DNA of 64,000 nucleotides from CAYOZN01 sp964408455 (GTDB lineage: Bacteria; Planctomycetota; Phycisphaerae; UBA1845; UTPLA1): contig CAYOZN010000014.1 of NCBI GenBank assembly GCA_964408455.1, positions 53,992 to 117,991 of the forward strand, read 5' to 3'. The translations under genes and the position numbers were made by a program. The notes under the pieces were generated by a model. The model ran no database searches and had not been told where the DNA came from. It worked only from the letters and a program-made list of their open reading frames with translations. Within the stretch, counting starts at the first letter, position 1; the number at the start of each line of letters is the position of its first letter. Positions 25,879-34,772 of this stretch are shown here, piece after piece.

Positions 25879-26778
25879 ATGAAAGTCGTGCGAAATCTGG
25901 TTGCCGTGTTGATCGCCGGTTCGTTCTTTCTGACGGCCGGCTGCGGCAACATGAATGGCAGCGGCGAGATGATACAGATCGGCACGACCAAGGCCTCACT
26001 GCTTGGGCCGCCGGCCGAGTTTCGTGCCGTTCATCCGCGCCTGGAAGATATCTACCAGATGCGGGTCGTCTTCAACTCGCAGCCCGATGGCGAAGCCATC
26101 GCCGCGCAGATGGAGCAGGGCAACATCGAATTCGCATTTCTATCTGCGAAGGAATATTGCTCCATCGAAGATCCATCGCCGCTCCGGCCCGTCGCCCAGG
26201 GCATCAACACACTGGGCAAATCGTCGCGCAAGGCCTTCCTCGTCATTCGGGCCGACTCGCACCTCAAGAACATTCAGGACTGCCGCGGAAAGCGTTTCGC
26301 CTTCGGCACGTATGAAGACCTGCTGACCGACTTCGCCGCCCGCGCCGCACTGGAAAAGGCCGGCGTGCCCGAAACCAGCCTGCTTCAGGAACTCGCGACG
26401 CCGCCGCCGCTCGCCCTGTTTGGCCGCCTCTATCTCGGGCACGACGTCGCTCGCACCATTGCCAGCGATCCGCTCGTCAATGCCGGCGTCATCGATGAAC
26501 TCGACTACAGCAGGCTTTCCGATACCGATGGCGTCTTTCTGCTCGGTGCCGCCAAGAATCAGTTCATCGTCGTGGCCGAGACGGTCGAAGTCCCCGAAAT
26601 CCTCGTGGTGGCCGGCCCATCCGCATCCGACGAGCAGATCGAAAAAATGCGGAACTATCTCATTAACGGCGTCAAGAACGATACGCACGCCTGCACCCAG
26701 CTCGGTCTGGTGGGCTTCACCGAACCGGACATCGCCGGATACGATTTGGTGCGACCGCTTGTGCCGCGACGATCCTGA
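25879..26778 (+). CDS. PhnD-like periplasmic binding lipoprotein
   Basis: A 299-residue protein with a lipoprotein signal (LTAGCG, Cys near 22). The body matches the PhnD/TauA type-2 periplasmic binding fold: GTTKASLLGPPAEF, YQMRVVFNSQPDGEAIAAQMEQGNIEFAFLSAKEY, SSRKAFLVIRADSHLKNIQDCRGKRFAFG and a C-terminal lobe ending TEPDIAGYDLVRPL. PhnD-type proteins bind phosphonates, phosphite or phosphate analogues for ABC import. No ATPase or permease gene is next to it, so it is an orphan that may serve a remote transporter or act as a sensor. A membrane GT-C gene follows on the same strand after 145 nt. Confidence 0.78.
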   Translation: MKVVRNLVAVLIAGSFFLTAGCGNMNGSGEMIQIGTTKASLLGPPAEFRAVHPRLEDIYQMRVVFNSQPDGEAIAAQMEQGNIEFAFLSAKEYCSIEDPSPLRPVAQGINTLGKSSRKAFLVIRADSHLKNIQDCRGKRFAFGTYEDLLTDFAARAALEKAGVPETSLLQELATPPPLALFGRLYLGHDVARTIASDPLVNAGVIDELDYSRLSDTDGVFLLGAAKNQFIVVAETVEVPEILVVAGPSASDEQIEKMRNYLINGVKNDTHACTQLGLVGFTEPDIAGYDLVRPLVPRRS

Positions 26779-26923
26779 TCTTCCAGGCTTTTCGCACGTC
26801 CCCCTTTATTCATGGCAAAGGGGCGCAGAGCCTCGCATTCGCGCCACTCGGCCCGTCGCTTTTCGTCGCCTGCCGTCAAATTCTGCTTGCCCGCCAGATG
26901 CGCTTTCGCGAGAATGCCGCCCC

Positions 26924-29170
26924 ATGAGCGCAGTGCCACCCAGCGCCACCGACGCCGTGGGTGCCGCAGAGGCGGCATTGCTCGTCGAGTCCCCGCTGCC
27001 TGCGGATCGGCTCGCCACCGGCGAACTCGGTGGCGATCTTGCCCGCATCGCCGCCTGGTTCATCGCATGCTCCCTGGCATACTGGCTGGCGGTTCTGTTC
27101 GTCGCCGGCGCCCCCGGCTTTCCCCTCGACGATTCCTACATCCATCTCCAGTTTGCCCGCAATCTCTACGAGCGCGGCGAGATGTCCTTCAATCCCGGCA
27201 TCCCCAGCAGCGGTTGCACGGCGCCGGCCTTTCCCGTGCTCGTCGCCGCCGTGTATGCCGTCGTCGGCAGCTGGGCGCTCGCATCCCATCTCGTCGCCGC
27301 CCTCGCCGGGCTGGCAGTCTGCGTTCTTGTATACCTGATCGTGCGAGACTGGACCGGCATGCGGAGTGCCGCCCGGTCGGCAGCGGCGCTGTCTGTGCTC
27401 GCCTTCCCGACCGTGCTGCTCGCCTACAGCGGCATGGAGGCGACCTGTTATTCGGCGGTTTTTCTTGCGGGCCTGTGGGCGTTTGGCCGCGGCGGCGTGC
27501 CGGGCCGCCTCGCCGCATCGGCCTGCTTTGCAATCGGCGTCTGGTTCCGGCCCGAGTTCGGCGCCATGCTGCCGGTTGTGCTGCTGGAGCGTGCGTCGCG
27601 CTTTCGCGGCGCCGCCGATCGCAGCCGCACGGCGCTGGTTCGCGAGTGCCTTGGCATCGTCGCCATCTGGGCCATCGTCCTTGCCGCCTATGCCGCCTAT
27701 CACTGGCATCAGGACGCCCACTTCGTTCCCACTACTTTTGCTGCCAAGGCCGTGTCACCTTTTGCAATCCGGCCGCCCTGGCTCGACGGCGCCGTCGCCG
27801 CACTGCGTCACGGTCACGTCGGCCAGATGCTTTTCGCCGTGCTGGTTCTCTGCCCCGCCAATCTGCTGTTCATCGGCCTGGGCCTCGGCTGGATATGTGT
27901 CCCGCTCGCCTTCGGCATGCTCGCGTCGTGCCGCGCCCTCTGGAACGCACCGCATCCCGCCGCACCGGCCATGCGGCTGGCAGTCCTGTCGCTGGTGGGC
28001 TATCCGCTGCTCCGCGCCCTTGCCGAGCCCACCGGGACCATCTGGTTTCAAAGCCAGCGATACTTCGCCCATCTCACGCCGCTGTTCATCATCATCGCCT
28101 TCGGTGCCTGGCCGTGGACCCGCTCCCTCGCCGCGCACCGGCGGTGGAACTGGACCGGCCTGCCCCTCGCGGTCCAGGCCCGCCGCGCATCGACATGGGC
28201 CGCCGCCAGTGCCATCGTCATGACGGCATGGGCCGCCCTCGGCGTCGGCAACATCAACGACATGCAGCTCCGCGCCGCCGACTGGCTGCGCGAGCACACC
28301 GGCGAGCACGAGCTCATCGCCACCAACGACATCGGCGCCATCGGCTTCTTCACCCGGCGCCCCGTCCTCGACACCATCGGCCTCGTCGAGCCCGACATCG
28401 TGCGGCACTACCTCGCCGGCGGGACGCTCGTTGAGTACCTCCAGCGCCGCCGCCCCGCCTACCTCGCTGTCTTCCCCCACTGGTATCCGGCCGTCGACGA
28501 ACGCCGCGACCTGTTCCATCCCGTCCATCGCATCAGGCTGGGCTTCAACGTCATGTGCGGCGGAAGCGAACTGGTGATCTATCAACCCGCGCGGCACGCC
28601 GCGAATGCCACCGCTGGCGCGGAATCTTGGTTCCTGAATTCTCGAGTGCCGGCAATGACCAGGGAGAACAACATGGGCGATCTCATTTGGCTTGAGGGCT
28701 TTGACGGTCAGTCCGTTGATGAGCTGCTTGCACTGGAAGGCACGCACCGCGTCGATTCGCTTGTGCTTGCGTTCGAGCAGGCCATCGACCAGAAACGGGC
28801 TCGCGAAGGCGATGAGAGCCTCAGTGAAGCCGAATGGACGGTGCTTGCGGTCGAGTCACTGGAACGAGAGGTCAATAACGGCGGTTATCGTCAGTTCTTT
28901 GTCAACACCGTGGAATTCGCCCCTATTATTGTCGATTCCCTTCGTCGCATCGGGTGTGCGAAGACCGCGGCCATCAGCGGGGACGCCATCGCCGCGCTAA
29001 AACTGCCTGAACTAACCGTTTCCGCCATCGAGCAAGTCATCTATGGCGATGATAACCAGCGCGACGAGGCACTCGGGCAGTGCGATGATCGTTTCTTCGA
29101 ATATGTCGAGAGAATTGACGAAAACCTGCTCAAGTATATTCGGCTCCACAAGGAAAAAATTCGCTTTTAG
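26924..29170 (+). CDS. GT-C-like membrane glycosyltransferase fused to a C-terminal DUF4375 domain
   Basis: A 748-residue frame. Residues about 1-575 form a polytopic protein with ten or more hydrophobic segments. An acidic FPLDDSYIHLQFARN motif after the first helix is typical of the first loop of GT-C enzymes such as ArnT or O-mannosyltransferases, which use polyprenyl-linked sugars. The soluble region DWLREHTGEHELIATNDIGAIGFF...DTIGLVEPDI is also typical. From about residue 580 a different domain begins: DELLALEGTHRVDSLVLAFEQ...LEREVNNGGYRQFFVNT, which matches DUF4375/DMP19-like proteins. A potential separate start for this part is ATG 28673, with AGGGAG 7 nt upstream. The fusion may therefore be recent, or the two parts may be translated separately as well. 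Start ATG 26924 precedes the first helix. Confidence 0.72.
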   Translation: MSAVPPSATDAVGAAEAALLVESPLPADRLATGELGGDLARIAAWFIACSLAYWLAVLFVAGAPGFPLDDSYIHLQFARNLYERGEMSFNPGIPSSGCTAPAFPVLVAAVYAVVGSWALASHLVAALAGLAVCVLVYLIVRDWTGMRSAARSAAALSVLAFPTVLLAYSGMEATCYSAVFLAGLWAFGRGGVPGRLAASACFAIGVWFRPEFGAMLPVVLLERASRFRGAADRSRTALVRECLGIVAIWAIVLAAYAAYHWHQDAHFVPTTFAAKAVSPFAIRPPWLDGAVAALRHGHVGQMLFAVLVLCPANLLFIGLGLGWICVPLAFGMLASCRALWNAPHPAAPAMRLAVLSLVGYPLLRALAEPTGTIWFQSQRYFAHLTPLFIIIAFGAWPWTRSLAAHRRWNWTGLPLAVQARRASTWAAASAIVMTAWAALGVGNINDMQLRAADWLREHTGEHELIATNDIGAIGFFTRRPVLDTIGLVEPDIVRHYLAGGTLVEYLQRRRPAYLAVFPHWYPAVDERRDLFHPVHRIRLGFNVMCGGSELVIYQPARHAANATAGAESWFLNSRVPAMTRENNMGDLIWLEGFDGQSVDELLALEGTHRVDSLVLAFEQAIDQKRAREGDESLSEAEWTVLAVESLEREVNNGGYRQFFVNTVEFAPIIVDSLRRIGCAKTAAISGDAIAALKLPELTVSAIEQVIYGDDNQRDEALGQCDDRFFEYVERIDENLLKYIRLHKEKIRF

Positions 29171-29300
29171 CACCGGTGCTCGACGGGTGCTGGACGATGG
29201 TCGCCGCTCCGGCTTAAATGGGGCAGATCGCCGGTGCAACTCGTTCGCGAGGCAGCGGAGTATACAACGCACGTATGGCGACCAGCGAATGGAGCACCAT

Positions 29301-29885
29301 ATGCGTGACATGGCGGATCAATTCGTTTCGAGCATCGTCCAGCGGAAATCCCTCATTCGCGACGTCCTGCTCGTCGTTGGTGGCAGCCTGTTCGTCGCCA
29401 TCTGCGCCAAAATCCAGGCCCCCGGCCCGGTCCCATTCACCATGCAGACCTTCGCAGTCTGCCTCGTTGCCGCCACTTTGGGCGCTCGCCGTGGCGCCGC
29501 TGCCATGATTGCCTACCTGCTCGAAGGCATGGCCGGCCTGCCGGTCTTCGCCCTGCCCGCCGCCGGTCCCGCCTATTTTGCCGGGCCAACCACGGGCTAT
29601 TTGCTTGGCTTCGTTTTCGCCGCATGGGCCATGGGCGCGATGGCGGAGCGCGGTTGGGATCGACACTTCCTAACCGCCTGCATCACGTTCATCCTTGGTC
29701 ACGGCATCATCTTGTCGGCGGGTTGGCTGTGGCTGACGCTCGCCCAGCCGCTCGACGCAACCCAGGCCCTGTCCGCCGGCGTGGTCGTTCATGTTCCCAG
29801 CGCCGTCTTAAAGTCCGCCCTTGCGGCCGTGGCGCTGCCCGCGGCCTGGCGGCTCACCAGCCGAGCAGCAGTCCGCCCCGAGTAG
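29301..29885 (+). CDS. bioY: Biotin transporter substrate-binding subunit BioY
   Basis: A 194-residue integral membrane S component. KIQAPGPVPFTMQTFAVCLVAATLGARRGAAAMIAYLLEG and GPTTGYLLGFVFAAWAMGAMAERGWDRHF are the conserved BioY regions. Six hydrophobic segments are visible and the length is normal. It captures biotin with high affinity and works alone or with a shared ECF T component and ATPase; neither is nearby. ATG 29301 is preceded by GGAG; an in-frame ATG 12 nt upstream (29289) is a less likely start. Confidence 0.9.
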   Translation: MRDMADQFVSSIVQRKSLIRDVLLVVGGSLFVAICAKIQAPGPVPFTMQTFAVCLVAATLGARRGAAAMIAYLLEGMAGLPVFALPAAGPAYFAGPTTGYLLGFVFAAWAMGAMAERGWDRHFLTACITFILGHGIILSAGWLWLTLAQPLDATQALSAGVVVHVPSAVLKSALAAVALPAAWRLTSRAAVRPE

Positions 29886-29907
29886 CGCGGTTCTCGCCCC
29901 GGCCAAA

Positions 29908-30447
29908 ATGGCGCTCACACCATCACGCAGACGTCCGGTGCAGAAGTTTCGCACGATTCCGCGGCTTGCCCTCCTCGTCATGGTGCCATTCTGCCTCGCC
30001 AGCGGCTGTGCCGATCCAACGCAGATCATCATCGATCATTCCTCGGAGATGCCGCGCTTCATCATTCACCATCCCGGCTGGGGCACCCCCGCTACCTGGC
30101 CACGCGTGCAGGAATTCGCCATCGCCAGCGATGAGGACGGTTCACTCTGGGAACTGAAATCGACCGATCCACAGGGCGTGCCGGCCGACCGGCTCGCAAT
30201 CATCTATGGCCAGACGCCGGATGGCTTCTTCCAGGCGCACCCGGCCGAAAATGCGCGACCCCGGCCGCTTCTGCGCGGGCGCACGTACTATCTTGGTGCC
30301 AACGGCACGGCAGGAAGCTATCGCGGCGTCTTCGCGCTGCCGCTTGTGCCGCATCGTCCCGTGCCGGAGCCTGACCTCATTCCCGGTGCGCGCCGCGAGC
30401 CCGAGCCGTTCGCGCCGACCACTGCACCGGCCATCCCTGCCGGTTGA
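29908..30447 (+). CDS. Small lipoprotein
   Basis: A 179-residue protein with basic N-terminus, hydrophobic segment and the lipobox LASGC at about residues 30-34. The remainder is Pro-rich (HRPVPEPDLIPG, PTTAPAIPAG) with a beta-like centre (DGSLWELKSTDPQG, RTYYLGANGTAGSYRGVF). No family is recognised. It starts 22 nt after bioY on the same strand. The ATG at 29908 is preferred because it gives a compact signal peptide. Confidence 0.55.
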   Translation: MALTPSRRRPVQKFRTIPRLALLVMVPFCLASGCADPTQIIIDHSSEMPRFIIHHPGWGTPATWPRVQEFAIASDEDGSLWELKSTDPQGVPADRLAIIYGQTPDGFFQAHPAENARPRPLLRGRTYYLGANGTAGSYRGVFALPLVPHRPVPEPDLIPGARREPEPFAPTTAPAIPAG

Positions 30448-30653
30448 ACAGTCCATATTTGCGCTACACAGCCGCGCCGCCCGCGATGAAGCGGCTGCCA
30501 ATGCCACTCTCTTTGCACTTCATAACCGGCACTCAGTTCGCCACTTAGATGCCGCCGGCCCGGCCTTTCCATGGCACGGCTCCATCTGTGGCACGCATCC
30601 TGCCTTGCAGGCGGCGTATGCGGCGTCGCGCTGCGGCGCCGGGGAGAGTCTGT

Positions 30654-30860
30654 ATGCGCGAATACCAGCCCCACGCCCTCGGTGACAAACGGGATACCGG
30701 CGCCCCGCCGGCGCTGCCCGTTCTGCCGTCGGCCGCGGAATTGGGCACGCGCATCCTTCGGGCGGCCCGCGCCGCCGCCGCGATTGATCTGATCGATCGC
30801 GTCCGTGGCGCGCAGGCCGGTGCGGCGTCGGAGATGCCGCCGAATCGGACGGGCGGTTAA
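30654..30860 (+). CDS. Small ORF preceding flgF
   Basis: A 68-residue frame with GGGGAG upstream of its ATG and a stop 3 nt before the flgF start, so it would be translationally coupled to the flagellar cluster. Its core (SAAELGTRILRAARAAAAIDLIDRVRGAQAG) could form an amphipathic helix. I do not recognise it. It may be a small flagellar accessory protein or a leader peptide that drives flgF translation. Confidence 0.45.
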   Translation: MREYQPHALGDKRDTGAPPALPVLPSAAELGTRILRAARAAAAIDLIDRVRGAQAGAASEMPPNRTGG

Positions 30861-30863
30861 GTC

Positions 30864-31622
30864 ATGTTGTACGGCATGTGGCTTTCGGCGGGCGGTCTGC
30901 TGGCGGAGCAATACCGGCAGCAGATCATCGCCAACAATCTCGCGAACGTGGATACGACGGGCTTCAAGCCCGATCGTGTCGCCTTTGTCGAGCGCCTCAA
31001 TGCCTCCATTGTGCGCGGCGCAGCCTCGACGCGGCACCCGGTGCTGGATGCGTCCACGGGCGGCGTCTTCGAGGAGCCCGTTTACACCGATCATGCCCAG
31101 GGGCCGCTGGAGCTGACTGGATCGAAGTTCGACGTGGCCCTTCTCGGCGACGGCTTCTTCGCCGTCCAGTCCGAAGACGGCCCGCGCTACACCCGCGACG
31201 GTCGCATGGCCATGGGGCCCGACGGCACTTTGCTTCACGAAGCCACGGCCCAGCCCATGCTGAGCGCCGATCGCCGGCCGATCGAGCTCGATCCGGCCAA
31301 TCGCGGCGAATTGCAGATCGACGAGCTTGGCAATGTCCGGCAGGGCGATGTCGTCGTCGGACGCCTGGCAGTCGTCGATTTTCTGGACCGGCAACGGCTG
31401 TTGAAGCAGGGCGACAACCTGTACGACGCGTCAACTGCCACCCCGGTGGCAGCAGGCGGACGCGTGCGGCAGGGAGCCGTCGAAGCCTCCGGCGTCGATG
31501 CGGCCAAGACCATGGTCGACATGATCGCGGCATCGCGGGCCTACCAGATGAACGCAACGCTGATCTCGCTCCAGGACGAGTCGCTCGGGCGCCTCGTCAA
31601 CGACGTGGGCCGGATCGGCTGA
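30864..31622 (+). CDS. flgF: Flagellar basal-body rod protein FlgF
   Basis: A 252-residue member of the FlgF/FlgG/FlgE rod-hook family. The N-terminal rod signature is LAEQYRQQIIANNLANVDTTGFKPDRVAF. The central region contains VALLGDGFFAVQSEDGPRYTRDG, and the C-terminal helix is GAVEASGVDAAKTMVDMIAASRAYQMNATLISLQD. It forms part of the proximal/distal rod and is exported through the flagellar type III apparatus without a signal peptide. I call FlgF rather than FlgG because the next gene is the better FlgG and the order flgF-flgG is standard. It is the first recognised gene of the flagellar cluster. Confidence 0.85.
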   Translation: MLYGMWLSAGGLLAEQYRQQIIANNLANVDTTGFKPDRVAFVERLNASIVRGAASTRHPVLDASTGGVFEEPVYTDHAQGPLELTGSKFDVALLGDGFFAVQSEDGPRYTRDGRMAMGPDGTLLHEATAQPMLSADRRPIELDPANRGELQIDELGNVRQGDVVVGRLAVVDFLDRQRLLKQGDNLYDASTATPVAAGGRVRQGAVEASGVDAAKTMVDMIAASRAYQMNATLISLQDESLGRLVNDVGRIG

Positions 31623-31641
31623 GGTAAGGACAATTTTGTGG

Positions 31642-31776
31642 CACCGGCTACCAGCCGCTGAAGAATAGAGCACAGTGTGGCACCGGCTACCAGCCGGTGA
31701 AAGTAGAGCAACAAGTGTGGCACCGGCCACCAGCCGGTGAAGAATAGAGCAACAAGGCACCGGCCAACAGCCGGTG
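31642..31776 (+). repeat. Four tandem copies of the flagellar-cluster palindromic repeat
   Basis: Stems at 31642-31660, 31681-31699, 31721-31739 and 31758-31776, of the form CACCGGCTACCAGCCGGTG. Three of the copies are preceded by GTGTGG or GTGG, and three are followed by AAAGTAGAGCAACAA-like spacers. The first copy has one stem mismatch. All are in the same orientation as transcription and fill the flgF-flgG gap. Confidence 0.9.
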
Positions 31777-31836
31777 ACGGCAAGGGCCACCAGCCCCTGC
31801 CCCACAGTTGTCAACACGGATTGAGGTCTCAGGCGA

Positions 31837-32643
31837 ATGTCGATCCAGGCCATGTACACAGCCGCCACGGGCATGCGTGCCATGGACACCAAGCTCGAGG
31901 TCATCGCCAACAACCTGGCGAACATCGACACCGTCGCCTTCAAGCGCTCCCGCCCCAATTTCGAAGACATCCTCTATCGCACCCTCGAACTCCCCGGCCT
32001 CCGCAACGGTCTCGACGTCCCGCGGCCCACCGGCAAGCAGGTCGGCCTCGGCGTTCAGCTCTCCAGCACCCAGCAGGACTTCACCCAGGGCAGCGTCGAC
32101 CAGACCGGACAGAAATTCGACCTCCTTGTCAAGGGCGACGGATTCTTTCAGGTCCTGGCGGTCGTGGACGGCCAGGAGCAGACGGTCTTCACGCGCGCCG
32201 GCAACTTCCTGCCTGATGCCAATGGGCAGCTTGTGCTCACGAACATCCCGGCCGTGCGCCTCGAACCGACGATCACCATTCCCCAGGATGCGGTCGAAGT
32301 CGCCATCAGCCAGCAGGGACTCGTTTCAGTCCGCGTGGCCGGCGCCACGGAGTTTCAGGATGTCGGCCAGATCGAGCTGGCCCGCTTCGTCAATCCGTGG
32401 GGCCTCAAGCAGCTCGGCCACAATCTATACAACCAGACCGATGCCAGCGGTCCGCCGCTGCTCGGCAATCCCGGCCAGGACGGCCTGGGCATATTGCTTC
32501 AGGGCAATCTCGAACTGTCAAACGTCGATCCCGCGCGCGAGTTGATCGAACTCATTCGCACGCAGCGAGCCTTTGAACTGAATTCGCAATCGATCCAGAC
32601 GGCTGACCAGACGCTTCAGGTGGTCAACCAGCTAAGGAGATAG
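31837..32643 (+). CDS. flgG: Flagellar distal rod protein FlgG
   Basis: A 268-residue protein starting MSIQAMYTAATGMRAMDTKLEVIANNLANIDTVAFK, the classic FlgG opening. LVKGDGFFQVLAV and FTRAGNFLPDANGQLVL are the central motifs. It ends NVDPARELIELIRTQRAFELNSQSIQTADQTLQVVNQL, the conserved coiled-coil end. It builds the distal rod that passes through the P and L rings. Length and motifs are normal. The upstream repeat array separates it from flgF. Confidence 0.93.
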   Translation: MSIQAMYTAATGMRAMDTKLEVIANNLANIDTVAFKRSRPNFEDILYRTLELPGLRNGLDVPRPTGKQVGLGVQLSSTQQDFTQGSVDQTGQKFDLLVKGDGFFQVLAVVDGQEQTVFTRAGNFLPDANGQLVLTNIPAVRLEPTITIPQDAVEVAISQQGLVSVRVAGATEFQDVGQIELARFVNPWGLKQLGHNLYNQTDASGPPLLGNPGQDGLGILLQGNLELSNVDPARELIELIRTQRAFELNSQSIQTADQTLQVVNQLRR

Positions 32644-32694
32644 TGACTCAGGCGCGAACCCAAGGAGTGGGGTAAAGACGGCGGAGACGTCAGC

Positions 32695-33810
32695 ATGATG
32701 AGGAAGGTGACAATTTCAATCATCGCGATCGCGGCCCTGAGCGGGACCATCGGCGGCGTCGCCCGGCTGGAGGCCGGCGACATTCGCATCTGGCCGACGG
32801 CCCAGGTGAATGCCGACGTGGTGACATTGGCCGACGTCGCGGAACTTCGCGGCTTCGCGCCAGAACTCCATGCGCATCTGGCGGCCGTCATCGTCCACGG
32901 CTCGCCGCGGCCGGGGCAGCAGATCCTCCTTCGCACCGCAGACGTGCGCGAGGCTCTGCTCGAGGCCGCCGCGCCGCTCGGCGACATCCGGCTCTTTGGC
33001 TCCTCCCGCTGCCGCGTCAGTCGCGAAAGACCGCCGGCACTGAAGCCCGCGCCGCGCGCACGCAAGACTGGCGGCGCCGCGCCGCAGCCCCCGGCCCACA
33101 AGCCGGTGCGAACGCCACCCAGGCTCGGCGACGGCGAGCCGGCCGCGCCGCAGCACTCGCTCGAGGCCTGGCTCCGCGATTACATCTCCGCCCGCGTCGG
33201 CGTGAAGAACAGCCGGGTGGACATTCGCTTCAGTCCGACCTGCCGGCGTTTCCTCGACCTGGGCGGCAAGGATGCCCGCTTCGTCGTGCGGCCGCAGGAG
33301 ACGCGGCCACTCGGCCTCCAGTCCTTCGAGGTCCGCATCGAACGCCCCGGCCAGCCGCCCAGGGACGTGCTCATCTCCGCCGACGTTCAACTCGCCAAAC
33401 AAGTCGTCGTCGCCAGAAAGCCTATCAACCAGGGTCAGCCGATCACCGGTCGCGACCTGCGGCTCGAGGAGCGGCTGTTCTCGGATATGGCGGACATCGG
33501 TCTGGAGGACCTCTCGGCAGCCGTCGGGCTCGAAAGCCGCCGTTTCATCCGCCCCGGTGACATGCTCACGGCACGCCTGGTAGTGGAGCGGCCCCTCGTG
33601 CGCCGCGGCGATCACATCCGCATCCTCATTCAGGCCAACGGACTGCAAATTACTACCAGCGGCCAAGCCCAGTCCGATGGCGTTCTGGGCCAGACGATCG
33701 CCGTGCGCCGCGACGGCGCAAAGCGCAAGCAGGATGTGATTGACGCCGTCGTCGCCGGCCCGGCGCTCGTCACCTACGGAGGTACACAGGCGGTCGCCGC
33801 GCGGGAGTGA
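32695..33810 (+). CDS. flgA: Flagellar P-ring chaperone FlgA
   Basis: A 371-residue protein with signal peptide (MMRKVTISIIAIAALSGTIGGVARLEAG). It has an N-terminal domain (VTLADVAELRGFAPELHAHL), a Pro/Arg-rich linker at about 115-145, and a C-terminal SAF domain: VVVARKPINQGQPITGRDLRLEERLF, GLESRRFIRPGDMLTARLVVERPLVRRGD and GVLGQTIAVRR. FlgA is a periplasmic chaperone for FlgI assembly. At 371 residues it is longer than the E. coli protein (219), because of the linker and N-terminal domain. Confidence 0.88.
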   Translation: MMRKVTISIIAIAALSGTIGGVARLEAGDIRIWPTAQVNADVVTLADVAELRGFAPELHAHLAAVIVHGSPRPGQQILLRTADVREALLEAAAPLGDIRLFGSSRCRVSRERPPALKPAPRARKTGGAAPQPPAHKPVRTPPRLGDGEPAAPQHSLEAWLRDYISARVGVKNSRVDIRFSPTCRRFLDLGGKDARFVVRPQETRPLGLQSFEVRIERPGQPPRDVLISADVQLAKQVVVARKPINQGQPITGRDLRLEERLFSDMADIGLEDLSAAVGLESRRFIRPGDMLTARLVVERPLVRRGDHIRILIQANGLQITTSGQAQSDGVLGQTIAVRRDGAKRKQDVIDAVVAGPALVTYGGTQAVAARE

Positions 33811-33836
33811 TCCGCGTGGCACCCGGAACAGTGTGG

Positions 33837-33900
33837 CACCGGTTTTCAAACCGGTGAAGTAGTCAAAGCAGTGTGGCACCGGCTGATAGCCAGTTCAGTG
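33837..33900 (+). repeat. Two palindromic repeat copies between flgA and flgH
   Basis: A perfect 9-bp stem CACCGGTTTTCAAACCGGTG at 33837-33856, then a degenerate copy at 33877-33900 (CACCGGCTGATAGCCAGTTC...). Both carry the GTGTGG head and the same orientation. A partial copy (GTGTGGCTCCGGCTGTCAG) also occurs at 34714-34732, before flgI. Confidence 0.85.
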
Positions 33901-33924
33901 CAAGAGTCAACACGAGGAAGCAGC

Positions 33925-34671
33925 ATGCAGGTTCGCCTTGCCATCATCCTGACACTCCTCAGCCCCGGCGGCTGGGCCATCGCCCAGAGTTCGTCCCTCT
34001 TCAAGGCCCACCAGACGCGTGAGGCTCAGAAGCTGGCCGCCACCACACAGCCCGCTGCCAACGGCACCGTGCGCGCAAATGCCGGCGCCGCCCTTCAGCC
34101 GACGGCCAATCGCAACATCGTCCTGGCCAACGCGTCCCTTACCGCCGTCTCCGCGCCGGAGCCGAGCGCCATCCAGATCAACGATCTGATCGGCATCATC
34201 ATCCGGCATCGCTTCCGCTCGCAGATCGACGCCCGCCTCCAGCAGGAGAACGAATTCGACGTGCAGAGCAAGCTCGATGCCTGGTTCCGCATCCACGACA
34301 AACGCTGGGTGCAACAGGATTTTCAGCGCGGCAAGCCCGAAGTGAATTTCCGCAACGACGTCGAGTTGGAGAATAAGTCCCGCTCCAATCGCCAGGACAT
34401 TCTCGAAACCCGAATGAACGGTCGCGTCATCGACGTGAAGCCCAACGGCAATCTGATCATCGTCGCCAGCTATGAAATCGACAACGGACAGGATGTGCAG
34501 CAACTGGTGCTCTCGGGCGAGATTCATCCGCGCGATCTGACGCTCGATCGCACCATCACCAGCGACAAGATCGCCGAGCTGCGCATCAAGACGACCCCCG
34601 AAGGCGACGTGGCCAACTCCACACGCCCCGGCTGGCTGAAGCGCATCTATGACAAGCTGAAGGCATTTTGA
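33925..34671 (+). CDS. flgH: Flagellar L-ring protein FlgH
   Basis: A 248-residue protein. After a signal sequence (MQVRLAIILTLLSPGGWAIAQ) comes SSSLF, then the typical core INDLIGIIIRHRFRSQIDA, later MNGRVIDVKPNGNLIIVASYEIDNGQDVQQLVLSGEIHPRDLTLDRTITSDKIAELRIK, which is diagnostic for FlgH. FlgH forms the outer-membrane L ring and is normally a lipoprotein. Here the signal peptide ends without any Cys, so lipidation appears absent. ATG 33925 has CGAGGAAG upstream. Confidence 0.9.
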   Translation: MQVRLAIILTLLSPGGWAIAQSSSLFKAHQTREAQKLAATTQPAANGTVRANAGAALQPTANRNIVLANASLTAVSAPEPSAIQINDLIGIIIRHRFRSQIDARLQQENEFDVQSKLDAWFRIHDKRWVQQDFQRGKPEVNFRNDVELENKSRSNRQDILETRMNGRVIDVKPNGNLIIVASYEIDNGQDVQQLVLSGEIHPRDLTLDRTITSDKIAELRIKTTPEGDVANSTRPGWLKRIYDKLKAF

Positions 34672-34772
34672 CGAACATGCAAAGGGTGTACCGAACAATA
34701 CATGTGCATGGAAGTGTGGCTCCGGCTGTCAGCCGGCGCCGCTGCCGGCGTTCAGCGAATCCGCAACGGCTG

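Noticed and set aside
26420..26923. An extended N-terminus of the GT-C protein
   Set aside because: The extension overlaps the PhnD-like gene in another frame and is Ser/Pro/Arg-rich; ATG 26924 leads directly to the first membrane helix.
31642..31776. CRISPR array
   Set aside because: The repeats are short palindromes with near-identical spacers of about 20 nt, and there are no cas genes; not a CRISPR array.
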